DNA of 64,000 bases. Origin: Flavobacterium salilacus subsp. salilacus (GTDB taxonomy: Bacteria; Bacteroidota; Bacteroidia; Flavobacteriales; Flavobacteriaceae). Every line of letters begins with the position of its first letter. Positions within the stretch are counted from its first letter, which is position 1. Below are positions 1-8,192 of this stretch, piece by piece. Where the stretch lies: the NCBI RefSeq assembly GCF_004634195.1, contig NZ_SKBP01000001.1:124001-188000 (forward strand). The letters run 5' to 3'. The notes under the pieces were generated by a model. The model did not search any database and was not told the DNA's origin. It was given only the letters and a program-made list of their open reading frames with translations. The position numbers and the translations under genes are program-made.

Positions 1-106
1 GTATTGGTTTATCACCAACAGGAACTAAAGGTTTTGGTAAGCTAACTGTATATGGCTTTAAACGAGTTCCTTTTCCTCCTGCTAAAATTACAGCTCTTTT
101 GCTCAT
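1..106 (-). CDS. Sugar-phosphate nucleotidyltransferase, N-terminal fragment (cut by window edge)
   Basis: Only the first 35 codons are present; the gene continues past the left edge. Translation from the ATG ending at 106 begins MSKRAVILAGGKGTRLKPYT and goes on with LPKPLVPVGDKPI. This is the GGxGTR(L) nucleotide-binding signature and the PKPL segment of NTP-transferase enzymes that join a sugar 1-phosphate to a nucleotide. It lies downstream of a LegB-like dehydratase in the same orientation, 94 bp away, so it may supply an activated sugar for this polysaccharide. In Campylobacter legionaminate loci the enzyme PtmE belongs to this superfamily. Whether this one is PtmE-like or a glucose/mannose-1-phosphate enzyme cannot be decided from 35 residues. 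Confidence 0.78.
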   Translation of the reverse strand, partial: MSKRAVILAGGKGTRLKPYTVSLPKPLVPVGDKPI

Positions 107-200
107 ATTTAATAAGTGTTTGTGTTGTTAAAGTGGTAAAATTACCTATTTTAATTTAGTTATTGCTACAAAAATGTTAACAAATATTTATTAATATCAC

Positions 201-1388
201 TTACATTTTACTATCCAAATATTTCCCCAGCTCCTTGTGTTCAAAAAGTGGAAGGAGTTCATGAAACAATTCCACAATATCTGTTTTACTCCAGACACCT
301 TGTTCTTTAAAGTATTCTATCTTGCTTTCAAAATAGTTTAGTTTGGCTTCATCAAAATCAAGCCTACTTTTTACTATGCCTAAATTTTCGAATCTTTCAA
401 GGTCCAGCTGCTCGTTTTCGGTAAAAAATTCTTCAAAATCTTTTTCTCCAGTTGTGTCGCTGGGAGCAAAGAGACATGGCCATTTTTTTTGGGCTACCAG
501 TTCGTCAATTCTTGATCTTGCTTCATCTTCATTACTACACAGGTAGGGTTCATAACCCAATTCGTTAAGGTATAATACAGCTATATCTGAAAAAGTTATG
601 AGATGTAACGATTCGCTTAATTTTGGAAAAAAAATGTCATTTTTTTCTCCTAACATACAGGAAAAAAGGCAAAGTTGTCCTGCTTCTTCAGGGGTTACAA
701 AATATCTTTTAACGTCGTTTGGTGCTACTATAGGCTGCCTTTTTTGTATACGCATATTAAAGCCATGAAGTAATGAGCCATCAGAAAATGCTACATTGGC
801 AAAACGTGCTGTAGATATATCTATATTTTTGCTTTCACGCATCAAAAACATTTCCATAATTCTTTTGGAAGCTCCCATCATATTAACCGGATTAGCGGCT
901 TTATCTGTTGATACTGCAAAATATTTTACACTCCCTTTGTTTAGCGATTGCCTTACTGTTTTTACTGTATTAAAAATATTTACATCTATCATCCTCATTA
1001 ATGTAAATTCATCTTTTTCGCTTCGCACGTGTTTAAGAGCAGAAAGATTTAGTACATAATCATACTCACCATCTTTATTTATAAAAGCATCATATTGCCA
1101 GGAGCCGGCATCTAGCGCAAATGTTTTGAAGTCGCCATCTATATATCCAATAGAGCTTCTCAAATCGCGCACTAGTTCTACCATGTTATTTTCGCTGATA
1201 TCTACAACGTGGAGTTTTTTGGGATTTCGCTTAAAAATCTCTTTTGTAACTGCCTGCCCTATAGAGCCTGCTCCTCCAATGACTAAAAACGAAGAGGTCT
1301 TTACAAGATTATTAAGTTCTTCCCCAAAATTCTTAAGGTCATTTTCAAAAAGAGGACGACTCCTCCCAATTAATTTTAGGATATCCAT
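201..1388 (-). CDS. LegB/WbpM-like UDP-HexNAc 4,6-dehydratase
   Basis: This 395-residue protein belongs to the extended-SDR nucleotide-sugar 4,6-dehydratases (FlaA1/WbpM/LegB group). It should form a 4-keto-6-deoxy sugar nucleotide in the cytoplasm. Visible features are the NAD(P)-binding GGAGSIGQ near residue 38, NLSALKHVRSEKD near 110, and STDKAANP followed by MMGASK near 160-175. The usual catalytic Tyr of Y-x-x-x-K is Met here, as in the SMK triad of the WbpM branch. The C-terminal extension of about 80 residues matches the longer relatives found at the head of legionaminate-type clusters. It follows the polymerase gene by 43 bp and precedes a nucleotidyltransferase. A second, SYK-type dehydratase (PseB) lies at 16956-17966, so two 4,6-dehydratase branches are present. 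The exact substrate is unknown. Confidence 0.82.
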   Translation of the reverse strand: MDILKLIGRSRPLFENDLKNFGEELNNLVKTSSFLVIGGAGSIGQAVTKEIFKRNPKKLHVVDISENNMVELVRDLRSSIGYIDGDFKTFALDAGSWQYDAFINKDGEYDYVLNLSALKHVRSEKDEFTLMRMIDVNIFNTVKTVRQSLNKGSVKYFAVSTDKAANPVNMMGASKRIMEMFLMRESKNIDISTARFANVAFSDGSLLHGFNMRIQKRQPIVAPNDVKRYFVTPEEAGQLCLFSCMLGEKNDIFFPKLSESLHLITFSDIAVLYLNELGYEPYLCSNEDEARSRIDELVAQKKWPCLFAPSDTTGEKDFEEFFTENEQLDLERFENLGIVKSRLDFDEAKLNYFESKIEYFKEQGVWSKTDIVELFHELLPLFEHKELGKYLDSKM

Positions 1389-1431
1389 AATTTGTGTATT
1401 AAAAGTTAAGCATGGTGTATGTCAAACTGAA

Positions 1432-2688
1432 TTATTTTATAAAGTTTATAATGTTTTCGTTACTATGATAAAACATTAACATTAAAGGGTTTGATATTAG
1501 AGTATCTATGGTCATGGTATCAAACCAGCCTCTTATGCTGACTATTATAAATAATGAGGCAGCCGCTATATAATAGGGGTGAATTTTACGGTACCATTGT
1601 GTGTTTTTCTTTTTAAGAAAAAACAAAAACAGGAATGCGTAAATAAACATTTGCCCAATGCGGTTATATCGTCCAAAAACTGGTACTGAGCTCATTATTG
1701 TAAAGGAAATAGAAAATATAAAAAGACCGGCACAAAATAATGGCAACAAATCACTCTGTGTAATCTCATCTTTATGTTTAAAGAATATAATTGCCAAAAT
1801 CAGGAAAGTGAGATATTTTACAGGTAGCGATCTGTATTTTGCATACCAATTTAAACTTTGAGAACTTTCGGCTCGGTCTTCAATATAGCCTTCGCTTGTA
1901 TAACCTGTTGTTTTATCATCCAAGGACTCTATTGATGTTGTGGGAAGAACACTTTGTACAGACTTAGTTATATTAAACTGTCCTAAAAATATTGAGGACA
2001 TTAAAATGATAAAGTGTATTGTAATCTTATTGCCTATTAGTTTATATATAAAAAAGAGGATTATGACAAAAACGAAACTGAAATGAATAAAAGGGGTAAT
2101 AAATATTGCTAAATAGGCTATATTTTTTTTGTGAAAAAGAATTTTAAAGCCTGCCAAAACGAAGATATGTGCTGCTAACCAAAACCTGAAAGAATTAATT
2201 TCCCACATGGGTATGGTAATAGCGAACATAAAAAGGAAGATAGCAGAATATTTATTAATTTTAAGGTTGTAATAACTTAATATGAAGCGAATATTCCTTG
2301 AATAAAAATATCCAAACAAACAACCCAGAACACCATAAAAAATATTTGGGTCATCTGTAACACGGCTTACCAAAAACTTAAGTAGTGGTAGTAATATATC
2401 TACAAAACTCACATCATCACCATACAATCGGTTTAGAAAGTAGTCAAATGTCATTTCTCTCTCTGTTGCCCATCTCAAAAAGTCTTCCCTATGCCTGAAA
2501 GAATCCATGGTATTACGTACAGGGTAAAAGGTATAACCATAAAAAGTACAAAATAGCCAAATAATGTTTGTAAAGTATTTAGACAAGTAATCTCTGCCGG
2601 AAACAACCAGAGAGAGAAACGGATTAATAAAAAATATTATTAATATCCAGAAAGAATTACTTTTTTTTCCTTGTTCACTATACTCCAT
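1432..2688 (-). CDS. EpsG/Wzy-like polysaccharide polymerase
   Basis: This is a 418-residue, strongly hydrophobic protein with about ten predicted membrane segments, starting with WILIIFFINPFLSLVVSG near residue 14. The pattern of long hydrophobic helices broken by short polar loops, with a larger acidic loop near residues 240-280 and a C-terminal RYNRIGQMFIY segment, fits the EpsG/Wzy family. Such proteins join lipid-linked repeat units on the outer face of the inner membrane. Placement among glycosyltransferases and a Wzx-type flippase in the same transcription unit supports the polymerase role. Sequence conservation in this family is weak, so the assignment rests on topology and context. 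The ATG ending at 2688 begins 7 bp after the upstream gene stops. Confidence 0.68.
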   Translation of the reverse strand: MEYSEQGKKSNSFWILIIFFINPFLSLVVSGRDYLSKYFTNIIWLFCTFYGYTFYPVRNTMDSFRHREDFLRWATEREMTFDYFLNRLYGDDVSFVDILLPLLKFLVSRVTDDPNIFYGVLGCLFGYFYSRNIRFILSYYNLKINKYSAIFLFMFAITIPMWEINSFRFWLAAHIFVLAGFKILFHKKNIAYLAIFITPFIHFSFVFVIILFFIYKLIGNKITIHFIILMSSIFLGQFNITKSVQSVLPTTSIESLDDKTTGYTSEGYIEDRAESSQSLNWYAKYRSLPVKYLTFLILAIIFFKHKDEITQSDLLPLFCAGLFIFSISFTIMSSVPVFGRYNRIGQMFIYAFLFLFFLKKKNTQWYRKIHPYYIAAASLFIIVSIRGWFDTMTIDTLISNPLMLMFYHSNENIINFIK

Positions 2689-2695
2689 CTATTCT

Positions 2696-3748
2696 TTAAT
2701 ATATTATTTCATCAACGTTATACACATCTTTTATATGTTTAGTAGGGTTAATTATAGACCACCATTTCATCAGCTTCTGCTTTTCAAGCATTTTTTGAAG
2801 CCAATAGAACTTACAGGTAGGATTATTTATTAATAAAGATGCCGACCAAAAACTGAAAATAATACTGTTAGTTAAATTAGCAATAAATATTTCGGCAGGA
2901 ATAGTACTTTTATTAAGTATTACCCTGTCAATTTTTTCCAAACGCTCTACTTGAAACTTATGAGTATTAGGATGCAATTTTATATATATCTTCTTATCCG
3001 GATATCTCTCTAAAAGTGCTTTTAATATTTCTATCTCAAAGTCATATACTTTAAATTCTACATACCATTGGTTAAGATAAAACAAAATACCATCACGTTC
3101 TGGTATTTCTTTTTGTATATCAAAATCAAAAACTTTTGATGCAAGCTCTATCTCTTCTGGTGTAGTAAAAAACTCTACAGGAACCACTTTTTTGCGTGTA
3201 AGGTTAGGGTACTTTTCAGGATGATTTATCATCACCTCTTCAGTTTCTTTTAAATACCCGTTCTTATTAGTAACAAAGTAAAATTTGTTTATTTTTAATT
3301 TTTGTGTTCGGTAAAAACGATAATTTTTTAAAGTAGCTTTAATTCTGGAGGGTAAAGCAGCTTTTGCTATCGTTATATAAGGCTTAGTGCCTTCGGGAGC
3401 AAGCGTAATAATAGTATCTGTAACCGAAAGTTTATTAACAAGATATTGATTTATTGCGGTTTGTTCTAAAAAAAAGATGAACCTTTCATAATCTTTTGAT
3501 AGAATTCTCTCTAAAGTTTCAGAAACTACAGGATCAAATTTTTTGGAATTAAGATCTATTTCAAGAATAATTACATTAGACTTAAGGTGCTCAAAAGAAT
3601 GGGTGTTTTTAAATTGGTTAACTCCCTTATTTGTTTGTATTACGATTGTAACATTATATTTTGACGTGTCCCAATACATCTGCTTTATCAAGCTGCTGAT
3701 AATAAATATATGGTACTCGGTATTAATTGAAAATAAAATATTTTTCAT
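2696..3748 (-). CDS. Sialyltransferase-like glycosyltransferase (GT52/polysialyltransferase-type fold)
   Basis: This 350-residue cytoplasmic protein begins MKNILFSINTEYHIFIISSL, a GT-B-type N terminus seen in bacterial GT52 and related sialyltransferases. Two motifs fit those families: an APEG segment near residue 140, resembling the [DE]-[DE]-G motif, and KIYIKLHPN near residue 255, the HP motif that binds the CMP moiety. Downstream IIFSFWSASLL near residue 300 may carry the conserved Ser. CMP-activated nonulosonates are made by this locus, so a role in transferring Pse, or another CMP-ulosonic acid, to the growing glycan is a reasonable inference. The donor and linkage are unknown. It sits 8 bp after the HAD phosphatase gene in one operon. 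Confidence 0.6.
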   Translation of the reverse strand: MKNILFSINTEYHIFIISSLIKQMYWDTSKYNVTIVIQTNKGVNQFKNTHSFEHLKSNVIILEIDLNSKKFDPVVSETLERILSKDYERFIFFLEQTAINQYLVNKLSVTDTIITLAPEGTKPYITIAKAALPSRIKATLKNYRFYRTQKLKINKFYFVTNKNGYLKETEEVMINHPEKYPNLTRKKVVPVEFFTTPEEIELASKVFDFDIQKEIPERDGILFYLNQWYVEFKVYDFEIEILKALLERYPDKKIYIKLHPNTHKFQVERLEKIDRVILNKSTIPAEIFIANLTNSIIFSFWSASLLINNPTCKFYWLQKMLEKQKLMKWWSIINPTKHIKDVYNVDEIIY

Positions 3749-3755
3749 GGAACTG

Positions 3756-4388
3756 CTAATACAAAATTTTTAAAACATCTCTTAAATCATCAACATATAG
3801 TTCTGAATCTTTTAGACTATCATTATGATATCCTATAAAGCTTATATTGTTAGCCTGAGCCGCATCTCTGTCATTAATAGCATCGCCAATTAATATAAAT
3901 TCCGAAGGTTCAAAATCGCTATCTGTAATTATCTGGCGTACAAGTTCTTTTTTTGTAATGGGCGACCCGTAAATGAATTTAAAATTATCAGAAATTCCAA
4001 GCTCACCACAAAGATAGTTTAATTCTTTACCATCAGACCCTGAAGCTATAGAATGTACAAATTTATTACCTATTTCTTCCATCAAAGAAACCCATTCTTT
4101 ATTTATAAGCTTCCTATCCGTTAATGCCTCACGCATTATTACAGAAAATTCTTCGGCATGCTTATTTATCTGTTCTTCCGTTATAGGCTCTCCTAGTACA
4201 TTTTCATAAAAGTATTTTATTTTTACATAGCGAGAAAGCCCTCCGTTTTGAAGATGGTAATCAATTAGCTTTTGAACCAATTCGTTTGAGTGATTTTCAA
4301 AAACTTTCCTGAACCCATATTCTCTTACAGCATCCGAGAGCAATATAACACCATCAAAATCCCAAATAATTTCTTTGTATCTACTCAT
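3756..4388 (-). CDS. HAD-superfamily sugar-phosphate phosphatase
   Basis: This is a HAD hydrolase of 210 residues with all four motifs: DFDGV near residue 10 (nucleophile Asp), ASGSDGKE near 115 (Ser), SPITKKEL near 145 (Lys) and GDAINDRDAA near 165 (acidic pair). The helical region between motifs I and II is a C1-type cap, as in phosphoglycolate phosphatases. It probably removes phosphate from a small sugar phosphate. The start used is the first ATG; an upstream TTG in frame is less likely. The gene overlaps the 3' end of the KdsB-like gene by 8 bp. The two are therefore translationally coupled, and it may provide the dephosphorylation step before CMP activation, as KdsC does for Kdo. The substrate is inferred only from this arrangement. 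Confidence 0.75.
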   Translation of the reverse strand: MSRYKEIIWDFDGVILLSDAVREYGFRKVFENHSNELVQKLIDYHLQNGGLSRYVKIKYFYENVLGEPITEEQINKHAEEFSVIMREALTDRKLINKEWVSLMEEIGNKFVHSIASGSDGKELNYLCGELGISDNFKFIYGSPITKKELVRQIITDSDFEPSEFILIGDAINDRDAAQANNISFIGYHNDSLKDSELYVDDLRDVLKILY

Positions 4389-5106
4389 TTTCAAGTCTTT
4401 TCATTACTTTTTCAAGGTCCTCAGGATGATCTACGGGTATAGAAGTATCTGACAACTCCAGCATTCTTACCTCATATCCTAATTCAAGGAAACGCAATAT
4501 CTCAATATCCTCCATCTCCTCAAGAACGGTTTTATGTTTTATAGAAGAGAAATCCAGTAATGCCTTTTTTGGAAATGCATATATACATACCTGTCTCCAT
4601 GATTTTATAAATGCCTCTTTTTTATTACCGGGTATAGCAGCTCTGGACATATAAAGCATTCTTCCGTCAGGTCTGAAAACAACCTTAGGTACGGAAACAC
4701 TTTTATATTGTTCCTCTTCATGTATAGCACAATAGCCGTTTATAATTTCCCCTTTATATTTATCAAGGTTGCTTATTACCTTTGTAATATCTTCGGGATC
4801 AAAAACAGGTTCATCTCCTTGCACATTGATATAATAATCAGCCTCTATTTGTAGCGCAGCTTCGGCAATTCTGTCTGTACCGGTAAGGCAGTTATCAGAT
4901 GTTAATATACACTGCATTCCATGACTTTTACAATGCTCTTCTATACGGCTATCTTCTGTAGCTACATATATTTTATCGGCAGGGAAAGCTTTGGCACATT
5001 GTTCATATACCCTTTGTATCATGCTTTTTCCTTTAATATCTGTTAAAGGCTTACCGGGAAAACGTGTAGATTTATACCGTGCGGGTATTATTAAAACAAT
5101 TTCCAT
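4381..5106 (-). CDS. KdsB-like CMP-ulosonate cytidylyltransferase
   Basis: This 241-residue protein is clearly of the KdsB family (CTP:3-deoxy-manno-octulosonate cytidylyltransferase), slightly shorter than the usual 245-255. It shows IPARYKSTRFPGKPL at the N terminus (CTP binding), TGTDRIAEA near residue 75, NVQGDEP near 95 (metal-binding Asp), LYMSRAAIP near 150 and DIEILRFLELGYEV near 205. It activates a 2-keto-3-deoxy acid with CTP, giving a CMP-sugar. It lies between a pyruvate-aldolase-like gene and a HAD phosphatase, not with kdsA or lipid A genes, so it is probably a locus-specific paralogue rather than the housekeeping Kdo enzyme. The gene begins 6 bp after the aldolase stop and overlaps the phosphatase start. 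Confidence 0.87.
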   Translation of the reverse strand: MEIVLIIPARYKSTRFPGKPLTDIKGKSMIQRVYEQCAKAFPADKIYVATEDSRIEEHCKSHGMQCILTSDNCLTGTDRIAEAALQIEADYYINVQGDEPVFDPEDITKVISNLDKYKGEIINGYCAIHEEEQYKSVSVPKVVFRPDGRMLYMSRAAIPGNKKEAFIKSWRQVCIYAFPKKALLDFSSIKHKTVLEEMEDIEILRFLELGYEVRMLELSDTSIPVDHPEDLEKVMKRLENE

Positions 5107-5112
5107 CCTAAC

Positions 5113-6651
5113 TTATATTATATGTGCATATACCGAATTGGCTTTAAGCCCTTTATAACGAGTTGGTGTCAGTGAAACAGGGCTAATACCAAATGTTGCA
5201 ATATCCTTAAATAATGCTTCGTTTTCTACAAATAACTCTTGTTCTTTAGTACCTATTTTAGCGTTACTATACCCGTCATATCCTGTTACATAAATTTCTT
5301 TAACTCCAAGCTCTATAGCTGTTTGTAAAGCTAATACAGTATGAGAGTCATTAACAACATCTGTAAATGTTACACTTTCAAGCTCATAACTGGTATTTCT
5401 TACCTTTTCAGGAATAAAAGTTCCCATTTTTCTAGGATAAGGAGGTAAAATACATTTTCCGCTAAAATTTTCAATTTTATCAAAAACCGCCGATAAGCGC
5501 AATCCTTCATTACCTACAAGGCTATAATACTGTTCTTTCTCTATATCTGCAAAAACACCTGCATTTTTAGAGCTTGCAAAAATAACGCACATATCGTCTG
5601 TCTTTTCTATAAAAGACCTTAAAGCTTTTTTATGATTTATTGTTGAAGGTCCGCCACCAATAATTAAAGCTTTTGAAAATTTCTTTTCGGTTTTAAATAA
5701 AGGTAAACTCTCGTTATCTTTCACATTTTCTTTTTGGTTATGAAGAGCACGTATAATACTGTTGAAAGAATAATAACGTTTGCTAACCCACTCCATAACG
5801 TCTTTTTGCGGTAGCGAGTTTGCCCCTGATACCATATAAGGCAAGTTAGTACCCCATCCGTACTCCATCTGAAGTTCTTCAAAAGCATCTGTTACTTGGC
5901 TAAGACTGTTAAAATCAACTTCAAGACCATCACGAGCATTAAGAGCTGTTAAAAGTAATTCTGTTTTAAGGTTACCTGCTCCCCTGCCCATTCCTGTAAC
6001 CGTTGCATCTACCATCTCGGCTCCGCACTCTATTGCAGTCAATGTGTTTATAAGTCCCATTTCTAGGTTATTATGACCATGAAAACCTATGGGCACAGTT
6101 GTTTTTTCTTTTACAAGGTTGTAAATAGACTTAACATCTTCTGGAAAAACTCCTCCATAAGAGTCTACCATATAAAATATATCGGCAATACCTGTAACCT
6201 CACCTATTAAATCAAGAAAATCTTTGTTTTCTTTCCATGAAGACATGTACATAACATTAAACCCAACTTCAAATCCCATTTTTTTAACTTCTTGGGCTAA
6301 ACCAAGAGCTCTTTTAAAGTTTTGAGGGTCTATAGCCATCCTAACCATAGTTACTATGCCTTTACATGGTTCGAGTAAAGAAACTGCATCTTCCTTTAAA
6401 ACATCTTTCTCGTCAAGAATAATAACCAATTTTTTATCTGATATTTTTTTTATACTATCCAGTACATAATCCGGACAATAAAAATACTCACCCAAATATT
6501 TGTTCATAGGTTTTGAACGGTAGCCAATTTCTAAATATTCTACCGGAAGGTTATTGAAGGAATGAAAGTACTTTTGTACAATATCAGAACTAAAATCCCA
6601 GTTAGTATAATATCCTCCATCTCTAAGTGTACAGTCTAATATTTTGGACAT
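5113..6651 (-). CDS. DRE-TIM aldolase fused to a C-terminal Rossmann-like (DUF115/MptE- or GT42-like) domain
   Basis: The N-terminal half (residues 1-290) is an HMGL-like/DRE-TIM metallolyase: DCTLRDGGY at 6-14, HGHNN at 191-195 (metal-binding His pair) and GMGRGAGN at 220-227. These match 4-hydroxy-2-oxovalerate aldolase-type enzymes, which add or release pyruvate. The C-terminal part (about 325-512) starts with KALIIGGGPS and includes DSHTVLALQTAIELG and IYVTGYDGYS near 435-462. That pattern resembles DUF115/MptE-like and GT42 sialyltransferase-like Rossmann folds. At 512 residues it is far longer than a single aldolase. It is followed directly by a KdsB-like gene and a phosphatase, suggesting the aldolase makes a 2-keto acid that is then CMP-activated. 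The domain calls are from motifs; the product is inferred. Confidence 0.72.
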   Translation of the reverse strand: MSKILDCTLRDGGYYTNWDFSSDIVQKYFHSFNNLPVEYLEIGYRSKPMNKYLGEYFYCPDYVLDSIKKISDKKLVIILDEKDVLKEDAVSLLEPCKGIVTMVRMAIDPQNFKRALGLAQEVKKMGFEVGFNVMYMSSWKENKDFLDLIGEVTGIADIFYMVDSYGGVFPEDVKSIYNLVKEKTTVPIGFHGHNNLEMGLINTLTAIECGAEMVDATVTGMGRGAGNLKTELLLTALNARDGLEVDFNSLSQVTDAFEELQMEYGWGTNLPYMVSGANSLPQKDVMEWVSKRYYSFNSIIRALHNQKENVKDNESLPLFKTEKKFSKALIIGGGPSTINHKKALRSFIEKTDDMCVIFASSKNAGVFADIEKEQYYSLVGNEGLRLSAVFDKIENFSGKCILPPYPRKMGTFIPEKVRNTSYELESVTFTDVVNDSHTVLALQTAIELGVKEIYVTGYDGYSNAKIGTKEQELFVENEALFKDIATFGISPVSLTPTRYKGLKANSVYAHII

Positions 6652-6663
6652 AATAATAGTTTT

Positions 6664-8184
6664 TTAAATTCCCTTTTTGGGAATAGTTATTTTTTTTGAG
6701 AAAAATTTATTGCCTATAATTTGTAATGATCGCTCAGTAATTCTGTATAAAATTTTGCTTCCAAATATTTTAAGATGATGATGCCCTAAACCAATATCCT
6801 TTCCTAACGCTTTCAGTGGTACAGGACTAAACTTATTCTTTCTTGTATATTTACTGTAACTCATAAGATAATAGCCATATTTGGCAGCTTCTACTTTTGG
6901 TTTTGGCTCTAAATCCTGCATAAGAAGGATATATAGTTCGTCAGGTGCTTTGGGTTTGTATGCCACATTTTGATGGTAGTAGAGAGAACCTGCCAGTAAT
7001 ATTACCGGTTTACCCCAATAGCATGCCTCTACCCCTGTAGTGGAGCCGAATGCTATAACAGTGTTTGATGCATCTATTACTGCATAAGTACTTACTTTAG
7101 AGTCTGCAAGTATTAACGTGAGGTTAGAGAACTTTTGTTCGAGCTCTAAAAGCCTTGTGTGGTATGAATATGTGATGTTAACGAGGTTAGGATGAAGTCT
7201 TACATAGAAATGCATTTGGTTATTATCTGCAAAATGTTCAAGAATATTTATAATTCCTGTTTCCTGAGTTTTAAATACAGCCAATTTTTCAAATATATCT
7301 CCTATAGCTGCAAACTCATCCTCGGATGAAACAAAAATAGCAATGTTTTTTTTGTTGATGTCCCAGTTAGCAGGAAGTAGCCCTTGCTGCTGACCGGCTG
7401 TATATACACGCTTATCACGCACTAATATACCGTTTCTTCTGTTTTCAAAAAAGGCACTCCCTATTTTAACTTTTTCTTCAACACTCTCTTGCGATTCATC
7501 CCAAACTCTGTTCATTCGTTGTGTGTGAAAATCTATATCGTGAGGCAAGCAATTAATAAATTCATTTATATAAAATTCATCTTTTTTCTTCCGAATCATC
7601 TCAAGCGAAATAAAGGGAATATCTCTCGATTTGCTTATATCATATAATGGTCTTGTATCAGCAGTCCTGCCATTAAAAAAATAAGTATTGGTAATTTTTT
7701 TATTTTCTATAATTTCCAATAGTGCCTCGGTAAGGTTTACCTGAGAATTTAAAATACTATCAAAATATTTTCTAAAATCTTCATCCATTACCGGCTCTAG
7801 ATTTCTTGTAAAGGAAATATATGAAGATAAAGCGCCATAACCAATATTTACATCTTTATATTTAATTTTTTTTATGTCTTCAACACTAGTATAATCATAT
7901 ACAGGATAATCACGTTTATTTGTAAATTCTGAAAGTTTTATTGTTTCGATTTTATCTCCAAAAGGCTTCAGTCCAATATCATTATTAAATCGACATATAG
8001 AGCATACCGCAGGATCAGCATACCTATTAGTATAACAGGGCTTTAAAGGACCGTCACAACTCATAAAGTATATTTTGCCTTCCTTGCCTTTCATCTCGTC
8101 AATTATAGAGTGTAGTTTTTCTATCACTATACCAAAATGAACGGGTTTAGTTTGCCAACTGTAATAAAATAGGATATTCTTCAT
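6664..8184 (-). CDS. Capsule-type glycosyltransferase / surface-carbohydrate biosynthesis protein with Cys cluster
   Basis: This 506-residue protein has two recognisable parts. The first 70 residues contain four cysteines, C43, C50, C61 and C64, spaced C-x6-C-x10-C-x2-C, which could hold a metal. The C-terminal half resembles capsule-synthesis (KpsS/LipB-like) GT-B proteins: YVRLHPNLV near residue 328 and AFGSTTGVEACYWGKPVILL near 380, a typical nucleotide-sugar-binding segment of such enzymes. It probably transfers a sugar in the cytoplasm, perhaps a CMP-activated one, since HP-containing GT-B enzymes often use CMP donors. It lies 8 bp after the flippase gene and 12 bp before the aldolase fusion. 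The precise function is not known. Confidence 0.55.
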   Translation of the reverse strand: MKNILFYYSWQTKPVHFGIVIEKLHSIIDEMKGKEGKIYFMSCDGPLKPCYTNRYADPAVCSICRFNNDIGLKPFGDKIETIKLSEFTNKRDYPVYDYTSVEDIKKIKYKDVNIGYGALSSYISFTRNLEPVMDEDFRKYFDSILNSQVNLTEALLEIIENKKITNTYFFNGRTADTRPLYDISKSRDIPFISLEMIRKKKDEFYINEFINCLPHDIDFHTQRMNRVWDESQESVEEKVKIGSAFFENRRNGILVRDKRVYTAGQQQGLLPANWDINKKNIAIFVSSEDEFAAIGDIFEKLAVFKTQETGIINILEHFADNNQMHFYVRLHPNLVNITYSYHTRLLELEQKFSNLTLILADSKVSTYAVIDASNTVIAFGSTTGVEACYWGKPVILLAGSLYYHQNVAYKPKAPDELYILLMQDLEPKPKVEAAKYGYYLMSYSKYTRKNKFSPVPLKALGKDIGLGHHHLKIFGSKILYRITERSLQIIGNKFFSKKITIPKKGI

Positions 8185-8192
8185 TTTTTTAA

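Noticed and set aside
4381..5106. Housekeeping KdsB for lipid A Kdo
   Set aside because: Considered, but the gene is inside a polysaccharide operon between an aldolase fusion and a phosphatase, and no kdsA is near; a locus-specific role is more likely, though not proven.
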